A DNA stretch of 18,089 nucleotides from DATBFX01 sp036558305 (lineage in GTDB: Bacteria; Chloroflexota; Chloroflexia; Thermomicrobiales; UBA6265): contig DATBFX010000348.1 in NCBI GenBank assembly GCA_036558305.1, positions 1 to 18,089 on the forward strand, read 5' to 3'. Shown here piece by piece: positions 7,510 to 13,943 of the stretch. The notes below the pieces were generated by a model. That model ran no database searches and was not told the origin of the DNA. It saw only the letters and a program-made list of their open reading frames with translations. The position numbers were made by a program, and so were the translations under genes. Position 1 is the first letter of the stretch; each line of letters opens with the position of its first letter.

Positions 7510-8184
7510 TCATCCGACCGCGTACCCCGCACCGCGGACGGTGCGAATCAGCGGCACGCGATCGCGCCCTTCCGGATCCAGCTTGCGACGGAGGTAAAAG
7601 ACGTAGAGGTCGACGATGTTGCCGCGCGGGTCGGCGTCGTATCCCCACACCCGCTCCAACAGTTGGTCGCGACTCATCACGCGGCCCCGGTTCCGCAGCA
7701 GCGTCTCCAGCAAGGTGTATTCCTTGGGCGTCAGGACGACTTCGCGCCCCGCCCGCCGCACCACGTGCGTCGCGACGTTGAGCGTCACGTCGCCGACCGT
7801 CATCTCGTCCGCGAGGAGCGGTCGCTCGGTCCGGCGGAGGAGCGCGCGCAGCCGGGCCAGGAGTTCCTCGAAAGCGAACGGTTTGCCCAGGTAGTCGTCG
7901 GCGCCGGCATCGAGCCCTTCGACCCGTGCCGGCAATTCGCTGCGCGCGGTCAGCATGAGGACCGGCGTGCCGATCCCCTCGGCCCGAAGCGCCCGCACGA
8001 TCTCCAACCCGTCCGGCCCGGGCAGCATCCGATCGACGATCAGGGCATCGTAGGCACCGGTGAGCGCCCGATCGAGTCCGGTCTCGCCGTGCTCGGCCAG
8101 GTCCACGTCGAACCGCTCCTGCTTGAGGAGGCGCTGGATGATCCGGGCCAGCCGGGTTTCGTCTTCGATGACCAGAACGCGCAT
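7510..8184 (-). CDS. OmpR/PhoB-family response regulator
   Basis: A 224-residue transcription factor. The receiver domain (1-115) has the acidic pair Glu7/Asp8 (VLVIEDE), phospho-acceptor Asp51 (LIVDRMLPGPDG), Thr78 (LMLTARSE) and Lys100 (DDYLGKPF). The C-terminal winged helix (about 130-224) carries the usual recognition region (LTPKEYTLLETLLRNRGRVMSRDQLLERVWGY) and ends RTVRGAGYAVG. The start at 8184 is set by the conserved beginning MRVLVIEDE; the frame is open far upstream but without homology. It is transcribed with the kinase immediately downstream. The ferric-reductase-like gene ends 140 bp upstream on the same strand, so this pair probably regulates, or belongs to, that redox locus. 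Confidence 0.96.
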   Translation of the reverse strand: MRVLVIEDETRLARIIQRLLKQERFDVDLAEHGETGLDRALTGAYDALIVDRMLPGPDGLEIVRALRAEGIGTPVLMLTARSELPARVEGLDAGADDYLGKPFAFEELLARLRALLRRTERPLLADEMTVGDVTLNVATHVVRRAGREVVLTPKEYTLLETLLRNRGRVMSRDQLLERVWGYDADPRGNIVDLYVFYLRRKLDPEGRDRVPLIRTVRGAGYAVG

Positions 8185-8215
8185 CGCTTGTCCGTTCCCC
8201 GGTCGACAGGTGTCA

Positions 8216-8237
8216 GGCACGCTGGGCGCGGCGTGCC
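8216..8237 (-). other. Small inverted repeat in the leader of the response-regulator gene
   Basis: GGCACGC (8216-8222) and GCGTGCC (8231-8237) form a perfect 7-bp stem with an 8-nt loop. It lies between the ferric-reductase-like gene and the response regulator, 32 bp before the latter's start. No T-run follows on the minus strand, so it may be an operator or an mRNA hairpin rather than a terminator. Confidence 0.35.
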
Positions 8238-8324
8238 ATTCCTCACGAGGGCAGCGTACCGCACCAGGCGTTTCAGAGCGGCCGAGCGGAAGGGCCGAAC
8301 CGTTACAACCGCGTGTCAGCCGAG

Positions 8325-9062
8325 TTACGTTCGGCGCGCGAGGTGCGGGGAAGCGAGGCGGTCGAATGGCGGCTGAGGCGCCGACGCGGGCTCGGGCGGA
8401 TGAGCGCGGCGTCCCACCAACGCGCGGTAGGCGGCCAGCCAGAGGACCGAGAGTCCGCTGACCCAGTAGATGCCTTGGGCCCAGACGGTACTGCTGTCCG
8501 TGCCCGCGCCGATGCCGTGCGCCAGCGCGAGTCCGAAGAGGGGAAAGGCGAGCCAGTGCAGCGCCCGCCAGGTTCGGTAGGTCAGGTACCGGCGGAGCGC
8601 GAAGCTGCCGCCGATTGCCACGAACAATCCGCCGGCGATGACGCCGAATCCCGTCCACGGCTCCCGCCACGGCGAGGCGAAGGGGACGACGAGCGCCACC
8701 GGCCCGAAGGCCATCCACGAATCCGCCGCCAGGCTCAGCACGTGCAGCGAGAGGAACCCGTACGCCAGCGAGGTCACGAAGCGGTGGAGACTGTAGACCA
8801 CGCCGCGGCCGCCGAACCGGTCGAGGAGGGTCGTCGTCAAGCCCAACCCGAGGAGGGTGGAGAACCAGAGCAGCAGGTACAGGGTCATACCCGAGGCGCG
8901 TGCCAGGTACCAGGTAACCGGGCTCGTGGAGCGGCCCGTCAGCGCCGCGCCGGCGACCAGCGCGCCCACCAGCAAGGAGGCGCCGGTCAGGGCGGCGACC
9001 GGCCAGCCGCCCGCCGGCTCAGGCCGTGTGAGGGAACCGATCCGAGTAGAACGTGCATGCAT
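8325..9062 (-). CDS. Ferric-reductase-like transmembrane haem protein (YedZ/MsrQ-type)
   Basis: A 245-residue integral membrane protein with about six transmembrane helices (near 22-42, 52-75, 90-113, 138-157, 167-185, 196-214). It belongs to the ferric-reductase-like/cytochrome b fold used by YedZ/MsrQ and NADPH-oxidase haem domains. Two pairs of His on two helices (His93 and His107 in LHRFVTSLAYGFLSLHVLS; His169 and His182 in RALHWLAFPLFGLALAHG) fit b-type haem ligands. It has no C-terminal FAD/NAD reductase domain, so it needs a separate electron donor. The start MHARSTRIG at 9062 overlaps apbE by 44 bp. Neighbouring apbE suggests flavin-dependent transmembrane electron transfer. No MsrP partner is in the window, so I would not call it msrQ. 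Confidence 0.88.
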   Translation of the reverse strand: MHARSTRIGSLTRPEPAGGWPVAALTGASLLVGALVAGAALTGRSTSPVTWYLARASGMTLYLLLWFSTLLGLGLTTTLLDRFGGRGVVYSLHRFVTSLAYGFLSLHVLSLAADSWMAFGPVALVVPFASPWREPWTGFGVIAGGLFVAIGGSFALRRYLTYRTWRALHWLAFPLFGLALAHGIGAGTDSSTVWAQGIYWVSGLSVLWLAAYRALVGRRAHPPEPASAPQPPFDRLASPHLARRT

Positions 9063-9981
9063 CTTCGTCGTACCCCGCGATGAATGCGGCGTCGTCTCCG
9101 TCGTCGATGGCGACCGCAACCCAGCAGCCGAAGGGATCGAGCGGTTCGCCGCGCGACGCGGCGACCATCAGCGCCTTCGTCGCCGCCTCCGCCTCGACCG
9201 TCGTCGTCGAGAACGCCGTCGCCGCACGCATCCCACCGGCGAGCGGTCTCAGGGTGAGGGGGTCGATCAGGTGGTGCGCCTCGGCGCCGTCGAGCTGCCA
9301 GCGGCGTCGGTACGTGCCCGAGGTCGCCGCCGCCCCGGCGGGGCGCCTGACCTCGGCGACCACCCGGTCGGCGTCCGGTTGGGCGGGGTCCTCGATCGCC
9401 ACGATCCACCAGCGGCCGCTCGGGGGCACGCCCCAGAAGCGCAGGTCGCCGCCGGCGTCGACACTGCCGCCGGGCCAGTCCGCGAGCTCGGCCGCGAGAC
9501 GATCGACGAACGCCCCCTTGGCGATCCCGCCCAGATCGAGCCGCAGCCCGACCGGCAATCTCACTTGCTGCCGGTCCCGGTCGATCTCGATCGGCGCGAC
9601 CGGACCGGCGCGATCGAACGACGGCGCGGTGAGACATCCGGCCCGGCGCCGCACCTCGGCGATGTCGCGGTCGTAGCCCGCCGCCTCGAGCGCCGGCAGG
9701 ATCGTCGGGTCAAAGCGACCGCCCGTACGCTCCGATGCCGCGACGGCGAGGGCGAGGACCGCGATGAAGTCTACCGACACGTTCAGCGGTCGCCCCTGAG
9801 CCGCGTTGAGGCGGCTCAACTCGCTGTCGGCGCGAAACCGGCTGAACGACCGTTCCCACGCCTCGGCAAAGCGCGCACCGAACCGTGCTGCCGCTTCGAC
9901 AGCGGATTGGGAAACGTCGACGCCGATGACCTCGATTGCGGTGCTCATCGCGCGGAATCCGGCGCGGGCGGTCTGGCGCAT
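9019..9981 (-). CDS. apbE: FAD:protein FMN transferase (ApbE family)
   Basis: A 320-residue enzyme of the ApbE family, which attaches FMN covalently to Thr/Ser of target proteins using FAD and Mg. Family signatures in order: FSRFRADSELSRLN (46-59), GGRFDPTI (87-94), LDLGGIAKG (148-156) with the conserved Lys, DAGGD (175-179), HHLIDPLT (236-243), and FSTTTVEAEAATKALMV (257-273) corresponding to the metal-binding region. The start ATG at 9981 shares a base with the stop of the preceding gene (TGATG), showing translational coupling. GTG at 9984 and ATG at 9948 are alternatives. No signal peptide or lipobox is seen, so this copy looks cytoplasmic, unlike many that flavinylate extracytoplasmic targets. 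No full FMN-binding-domain substrate is encoded nearby. Confidence 0.93.
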   Translation of the reverse strand: MRQTARAGFRAMSTAIEVIGVDVSQSAVEAAARFGARFAEAWERSFSRFRADSELSRLNAAQGRPLNVSVDFIAVLALAVAASERTGGRFDPTILPALEAAGYDRDIAEVRRRAGCLTAPSFDRAGPVAPIEIDRDRQQVRLPVGLRLDLGGIAKGAFVDRLAAELADWPGGSVDAGGDLRFWGVPPSGRWWIVAIEDPAQPDADRVVAEVRRPAGAAATSGTYRRRWQLDGAEAHHLIDPLTLRPLAGGMRAATAFSTTTVEAEAATKALMVAASRGEPLDPFGCWVAVAIDDGDDAAFIAGYDEDACTFYSDRFPHTA

Positions 9982-10376
9982 CACGACGCCCGCGTCCGGA
10001 GGTGGGGGCGGGGTGCTTCGGCCAGTGCGCGCCTCGACGAACCGGCGACGGCCTGCCCCCGGGTGAGTCCGTTGTCGACATAACCGCTGTTCGTCGACCG
10101 GGCGGTGGCGCCCTCGTTGGGATGCCGGCTCGCGACCGTCACCAGGCCGAAGCACGAGACGAAGCAGGCGAGTACCGCCGCGAAGACGCCGCGGCGAACC
10201 TGTGACTCGTGGTCGAGGCGAGAGCGCGTCGCGCGAAATCCCTTTGCCCCGAGCGGATCGCGCAGGCCGTAGACCCGCGCGATCTTCCTGGCGAGTTCCT
10301 CGCGTCGCGCCTCACCGGCGGTGTCAGTCGTCTTCGTACTGGTTGTCGTGTTCGTTGTCGCGTTCGTGGTGCTCAT
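9981..10376 (-). CDS. Small single-pass membrane protein, Thr-rich N-terminus, coupled to apbE
   Basis: A 131-residue protein that I do not recognise. The first 18 residues are almost all Thr, Ser and Asn (MSTTNATTNTTTSTKTTD). Next comes a basic helical stretch (EARREELARKIARVYGLRD, 22-40), then one transmembrane helix at about 64-83 (FAAVLACFVSCFGLVTVA). A 48-residue Ser/Arg-rich tail follows. By the positive-inside rule the tail would be outside. It contains NEGATARS (87-94), which loosely resembles the flavinylation motif of ApbE substrates but lacks the usual Ser/Thr before GAT. The stop TGA shares its A with the ATG of apbE. The first 53 bp overlap the upstream gene in another frame. Coding status is supported by coupling, the TM segment and the operon context. 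Confidence 0.7.
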   Translation of the reverse strand: MSTTNATTNTTTSTKTTDTAGEARREELARKIARVYGLRDPLGAKGFRATRSRLDHESQVRRGVFAAVLACFVSCFGLVTVASRHPNEGATARSTNSGYVDNGLTRGQAVAGSSRRALAEAPRPHLRTRAS

Positions 10377-10647
10377 CGTTTCGATCTCGCGTCTCGCTCC
10401 GCGTGGGGAGGGCTGCCGACTCCGCGTCGACGGGCAGCGTGTCGGCGGTTTGCTCCGTGGTAGTCGTGTCTGTGTCGAGGATCTGCTGTGGGTTGCCGGT
10501 CGTGTCGACGACGTCGGCGGCCGGCGGTACGAGCCCATCGGCGGCCGGGATGGTTGGTTGGAACAGCCTGGCGCGGGCGACGAAGATGGTCAGCGCCAGG
10601 ACGACGGTCATCGCGATCGACGCCGCGAGGGCTTTACGGTGTGACAT
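10324..10647 (-). CDS. Small membrane-anchored protein with Asp/His-rich C-terminal tail
   Basis: A 107-residue protein of unknown family. Residues 1-5 are polar/basic and 6-24 form a transmembrane anchor (ALAASIAMTVVLALTIFVA). A Pro- and Thr-rich extracytoplasmic stretch follows, and then a highly charged tail rich in Asp, Glu, His and Asn (NDEHHERDNEHDNQYEDD, 90-107) that could bind metal ions. ATG 10647 has CGGAG upstream at good spacing. The tail coding region overlaps the start of the next gene by 53 bp. It is the first gene of the apparent apbE/ferric-reductase operon, following a strong hairpin after the gene upstream. A role in metal or electron handling at the membrane is inference. 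Confidence 0.72.
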   Translation of the reverse strand: MSHRKALAASIAMTVVLALTIFVARARLFQPTIPAADGLVPPAADVVDTTGNPQQILDTDTTTTEQTADTLPVDAESAALPTRSETRDRNDEHHERDNEHDNQYEDD

Positions 10648-10687
10648 GGCTGCTCCGTTCGGTAATCGAGTTGGGAAAGGTAGCGAA

Positions 10688-10718
10688 CGGACCGCGCGAG
10701 AGCACCGCGCGCGGTCCG
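10688..10718 (-). terminator. Strong GC hairpin after the four-helix membrane protein gene
   Basis: CGGACCGCGCG (10688-10698) and CGCGCGGTCCG (10708-10718) pair perfectly over 11 bp with a 9-nt loop. It starts 5 nt beyond the stop of the 10724-11134 gene. On the minus strand it is followed by TTCGCTACCTTTCCC, moderately T-rich. It probably terminates or attenuates transcription entering the next gene. Confidence 0.6.
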
Positions 10719-10723
10719 CTTGG

Positions 10724-11134
10724 TCAGCGGAGGTCGGCCGGCGTCCTCACGGCGCCGAGACCGACCTTCAGCAGCGGCAACGAGAGTCCGACAAACAGTC
10801 CCTCGACGATCAGGCTGAGGACGCCCATCGGTTCGAGCGCCTGCGACCACGACGCTTCCCGGAAGGAGGGGAGACCGACCGTGCGGCTGAGGACGTAGCC
10901 GGCGAACGACCCGCCGGCAACGGCGAGACCGAGCAACCAACCCCAACGCTCGTCGCGCCAAATCCCGTAGGCGGCGACGGCCGCACCGACCATGCTCGCG
11001 ACGAAGAGGGCACCGACGTATTTCACCTCACCGTAGTATTCGGGCGCCTCCACGAGGTGGAGCAGACCCGTCGCCAGGATCAGTCCCAACCCAACCAACC
11101 GCTGCCCGCGCGAAACGCTCAAACCGGAATGCAT
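10724..11134 (-). CDS. Four-helix membrane protein of unknown function
   Basis: A 136-residue hydrophobic protein with about four transmembrane helices (near 12-28, 37-57, 65-87, 103-128). The start MHSGLSVSRG at 11134 is preceded by CAGGAGT at good spacing. Notable segments are LLHLVEAPEYYGEVKYVGALFVA (from Leu24) and VLSRTVGLPSF, which I believe are shared with uncharacterised membrane proteins of actinobacteria and Chloroflexota. No catalytic motif is assigned. It ends at a strong hairpin, so it may be its own transcription unit, although it is collinear with the small membrane proteins, apbE and the ferric-reductase-like gene. A possible promoter with 11-bp direct repeats lies about 70-100 bp upstream. 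Confidence 0.78.
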   Translation of the reverse strand: MHSGLSVSRGQRLVGLGLILATGLLHLVEAPEYYGEVKYVGALFVASMVGAAVAAYGIWRDERWGWLLGLAVAGGSFAGYVLSRTVGLPSFREASWSQALEPMGVLSLIVEGLFVGLSLPLLKVGLGAVRTPADLR

Positions 11135-11216
11135 CGTTCGACTCCTGTGACCACCAAGCTGGGACGCCTGCGCGATCCGGCCCCGAGACCGTCGCGCCGG
11201 AATCACGATAGGCCGC

Positions 11217-11238
11217 GCCGATTAGAGCCGGATTAGAG
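11217..11238 (-). promoter_or_regulatory. Tandem 11-bp direct repeat, possible response-regulator box
   Basis: On the minus strand, CTCTAATCCGG (11238-11228) is followed directly by CTCTAATCGGC (11227-11217), identical at 9 of 11 positions. An 11-bp period in direct orientation is the geometry of PhoB-type boxes. The repeats lie immediately upstream of TATCGT (11210-11205), a -10-like hexamer without a good -35, as at activator-dependent promoters. The downstream gene starts at 11134. The binding protein is unknown. Confidence 0.4.
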
Positions 11239-11243
11239 ACCGG

Positions 11244-11281
11244 GCGCGGTCGACACGAGATTGAAACGACGTCGACCGTGC
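11244..11281. repeat. Inverted repeat in divergent intergenic region
   Basis: GCGCGGTCGAC (11244-11254) and GTCGACCGTGC (11271-11281) pair over 11 positions with one G-T wobble, around a 16-nt AT-richer centre. It could be an operator for a dimeric regulator or an mRNA hairpin. It is far from the hydrolase start (11435) and beyond the direct repeats. Confidence 0.45.
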
Positions 11282-11434
11282 GCGGAACACCTGTGCGATC
11301 ACTCGTGCCGTAGGCTGACTGCGAACCCGCGGGGCGGGCGAGATCCGGGTCATTCGGCGTCCGCCTTGCTGGCCGACTGGCTCGGCGCTGCGTTCCCCGG
11401 CGACCCTCCAAGCCCACCACGGTAGGAGACGTCC

Positions 11435-13036
11435 ATGCTGACCCACCAACCCCGCTCCCGGACTCCGCTCCATCTCGCGCGACCCGACACGACATCGCGC
11501 ACGCGCACGCCGATCCGGCTCCTCGGTCTCGTTTGGCACGACCGGTGGATCGGCTCGGCGGTCGCCGCGGGTGCTGCGGCCATTACCGGTCTGCTCGCCG
11601 CCACGATCATGCCGCGTGGGCCGATCACGTCGACCCAGGCGCTCTGGTTGCTCGTCGCGGGTTTGGCCACCGGCGCTCTCGCCGGCCTGGCGATGCGCTC
11701 CCGGTGGGCGATGGTCCTGGCCCCGATCGCCAACGTGCTGGCCTTCGAGTTCGGGCGCCGGGGGACGGACGGCCCGACCGTCGATGGTCTGCACTTTGAC
11801 ACGACGTTCGGCATCCTGGCGATCGTCCTCAGCCGGGGGGTCTACGCCCTCGTCGGGTTGGTGCCGATGGCGCTCGGCGCCGTCTACGGGGCCGCGCTGG
11901 CGCGGCGGTGGTCGCCCCGGCCGCAGCGGGCTCGGCGGCGACGGATCGGGTTCTACGTGCGCCGTGCCGGCGGCACGCTGACGACGGTCGGGGTGATCGC
12001 GCTCGCCATGCTGATCGCCCGGCCGGCGAGCACGCCGGCGATTGCCGGCCCGGACGGGGCGCGGCTGCCCGGCAGCGTCGCCGAGCTGACGAAGATCCGA
12101 CTCGGTGGGCACGACCAGTGGATCCTCGTGCGCGGGGCGAGCGTCGACAAGCCGGTCCTGCTCTGGTTGGACGGCGGCCCGGGGCAAAGCGGGCTCGCCT
12201 TTACGCGGGCGCTGTTCGGGGATCTGGAGCAAGACTTCGTCGTCGTCGATTGGGACCAGCGCGGGGCGGGCAAGTCGTACCCGGCGCTCGATCCGACCGC
12301 GACCTGGACCCTCGAACAGGCCGTCTCCGACACGATCGAATTGACGAATGAGCTGCGGCAACGGTTCGACGAAGAGAAGATCTACCTGGGAGGCGAATCG
12401 TGGGGGACGACGCTCGGGGTGCTGGCCGTGCAGCGGCACCCGGAGCTGTACCACGCCTACCTCGGCAGCGGTCAGATGGTCAGCCAGCGCGAGACCGATC
12501 GCCGCATCTACCACGACCTGCTTGTCTACGCCGACCGCACCGGCGATACCGATCTGGCGAACAAGCTGCGCGGCTACGGGGAGCCGCCGTACGCCGATGT
12601 CTGGGCCTACGGATTCGTCATGGAACATTACGAGCTGATCGAGACGGACTACGCCCCACCGGCCTACTACGATGAGCGCGGGAACGAGTCGGGGATCGGG
12701 CCGTGGGGTCTGATGGCGGGCGAATACGACCTCGTCGACAAGGTGAACGTCCTGCGCGGATTGATCGACTCGTTCGCGGTCATGTACCCGCAACTGCAAG
12801 AGATCGACTTCCGCCGCGACGTGCCGCGATTGGAGGTGCCGGTCTACCTCTTCGACGGCGCGCACGAGCTAAACGCGCGACGCGATCTCGCCCTGGAGTG
12901 GTACGGCCAACTCCAGGCGCCGACCAAGCGGATCTACACCTTCGCCGACGCCGGTCACGCACCGGCGCGCGAAGAATTCCAGGCGTTCCACCAAATCATG
13001 GTCGACGTCGTCGTGCCGGAGACCTACTCACGTTAA
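11435..13036 (+). CDS. Membrane-anchored alpha/beta hydrolase (proline iminopeptidase-like)
   Basis: A 533-residue fusion. Residues 1-200 hold about five transmembrane helices (near 38-58, 66-85, 91-104, 122-155, 180-196). Residues 205-533 form an alpha/beta-hydrolase domain like S33-type peptidases. The oxyanion-region motif, normally HGGPG, is DGGPG here (Asp246). It is followed by VVVDWDQRGAGKSYP, the conserved DQRGxGxS segment. The nucleophile is Ser322 in GGESWG, with probable acid Asp474 (LFDGAHE) and His508 (DAGHAP), so the triad looks intact. If the N-terminal helix is inside, five helices place the catalytic domain outside. The start has GTAGGAG at good distance. The CCC1/VIT gene follows after 45 bp, possibly co-transcribed. 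Substrate is unknown: peptide, ester or lactone. Confidence 0.9.
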   Translation: MLTHQPRSRTPLHLARPDTTSRTRTPIRLLGLVWHDRWIGSAVAAGAAAITGLLAATIMPRGPITSTQALWLLVAGLATGALAGLAMRSRWAMVLAPIANVLAFEFGRRGTDGPTVDGLHFDTTFGILAIVLSRGVYALVGLVPMALGAVYGAALARRWSPRPQRARRRRIGFYVRRAGGTLTTVGVIALAMLIARPASTPAIAGPDGARLPGSVAELTKIRLGGHDQWILVRGASVDKPVLLWLDGGPGQSGLAFTRALFGDLEQDFVVVDWDQRGAGKSYPALDPTATWTLEQAVSDTIELTNELRQRFDEEKIYLGGESWGTTLGVLAVQRHPELYHAYLGSGQMVSQRETDRRIYHDLLVYADRTGDTDLANKLRGYGEPPYADVWAYGFVMEHYELIETDYAPPAYYDERGNESGIGPWGLMAGEYDLVDKVNVLRGLIDSFAVMYPQLQEIDFRRDVPRLEVPVYLFDGAHELNARRDLALEWYGQLQAPTKRIYTFADAGHAPAREEFQAFHQIMVDVVVPETYSR

Positions 13037-13081
13037 CGAGCCGGTGATGCGATCACGACCGTTGGCGTGAAGGGGACCGTT

Positions 13082-13789
13082 ATGCACATGCCCCACGTCG
13101 AGCAGCACTTTACCGGCTCGGAAACGGTGCGGGACGTCGTGATCGGCATGTCCGACGGGTTGACCGTGCCGTTCGCGCTGGCCGCGGGTCTGGCGGGCGC
13201 GGTCAGCGACCACTGGCTGGTCGTCATCGCCGGCGCCTCCGAATTGGCGGCCGGTTCGATCGCGATGGGGCTGGGCGGTTACCTGGCGGCCCGCAGCGAT
13301 GCCGATTCCTACCAGGCCGAACTTCGCCGCGAGGAACGCGAGATCGTCGACCTCCCGGACCGCGAGCGAGACGAGGTTCGGGACATCTTCGCCGGCTACG
13401 GCCTGGAGGGCGAGGCGCTGGCGGGCGCGGTCGCGGCCGTCACCGCCCAACCGGCGCCCTGGCTCCGCTTCATGATGAAGGAAGAGCTTGGCTTGGAGGA
13501 GCCGCACCCGAACCGCGCCCTGCGCAGCGGGGCGACCATCGGGGGCGCCTATATCGCCGGCGGTCTGGTGCCCCTACTCCCCTATTTCTTTCCCATTTCG
13601 GTCGGCCGCGCCCTCGTCATCTCGGCGGTCCTGTCGCTGCTCGCGCTCGCGGTCTTTGGCGCGGTCAAGGCCCGGTTCACCGGACTCGAACCGTTGCGCG
13701 GGGCGGTCCAGACGACCGTCCTCGGTGGACTGGCCGCCGGCGTGGCCTATGCCATCGCTCGGTTGATTTCGGCCGCCGCGGGCGTGTAG
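13082..13789 (+). CDS. CCC1/VIT-family Fe/Mn transporter
   Basis: A 235-residue membrane protein of the vacuolar iron transporter/CCC1 family, which moves Fe(II) or Mn(II) out of the cytosol. TM1 carries the family motif VRDVVIGMSDGLTVPFALAAGL, with the conserved Asp25. TM2 is SELAAGSIAMGLGGYLAARSD. A charged cytosolic metal-binding-like helical region follows (75-140, rich in Glu/Arg: AELRREEREIVDLPDRERDE; KEELGLEEP). Three further helices complete the fold (150-171, 175-195, 208-230). Length is usual for bacterial members. ATG 13082 is preceded by AAGGGG at six bases; GTG 13067 is possible but would destroy that site. Iron handling next to a ferric-reductase-like locus may be coincidental. 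Confidence 0.92.
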   Translation: MHMPHVEQHFTGSETVRDVVIGMSDGLTVPFALAAGLAGAVSDHWLVVIAGASELAAGSIAMGLGGYLAARSDADSYQAELRREEREIVDLPDRERDEVRDIFAGYGLEGEALAGAVAAVTAQPAPWLRFMMKEELGLEEPHPNRALRSGATIGGAYIAGGLVPLLPYFFPISVGRALVISAVLSLLALAVFGAVKARFTGLEPLRGAVQTTVLGGLAAGVAYAIARLISAAAGV

Positions 13790-13943
13790 CGGGAGATCAC
13801 GACGTACCTGGCGGAGCGACGCGAGTGGCGCTCCTCGTCTCTGCCCGGTGCCGACCTCGTGTGCGCTCGTCGCGGAAACAAGGCCGGACAAATCGTTTCC
13901 TAATCCATGCCTAAGCGATCAGGCATCCCCGGGTTTGCCGGCC
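13790..13943. terminator. Convergent intergenic region with small hairpins
   Basis: Two small inverted repeats are visible: GGAGCG/CGCTCC shortly after the transporter gene, and ATGCCT (13907-13912) with AGGCAT (13921-13926), 18 bp beyond the monooxygenase stop. Either could aid termination of the convergent genes. No strong T-run follows, so the call is tentative. Confidence 0.35.

Larger units (their letters stand above)
11135..11434. promoter_or_regulatory. Divergent intergenic region with direct and inverted repeats
   Basis: These 300 bases separate the minus-strand four-helix protein from the plus-strand hydrolase. They hold an 11-bp tandem direct repeat (11217-11238), a -10-like TATCGT on the minus strand (11210-11205), and a 38-bp inverted repeat (11244-11281). 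I see no open frame here with convincing protein features. The plus-strand gene has GTAGGAG as its ribosome-binding site. Confidence 0.55.

Noticed and set aside
6081..7781. 566-codon plus-strand open frame antisense to the kinase and regulator
   Set aside because: It is rich in Arg, Asp and Gly, lacks recognisable domains, and mirrors a well-supported two-component pair. Long antisense frames are expected in GC-rich DNA.
8857..10083. 408-codon plus-strand open frame over apbE
   Set aside because: Shadow of ApbE and the ferric-reductase-like gene, whose family motifs are intact on the other strand.
11222..12865. 547-codon minus-strand open frame
   Set aside because: Antisense to the alpha/beta hydrolase, which has a complete catalytic triad and ribosome-binding site.
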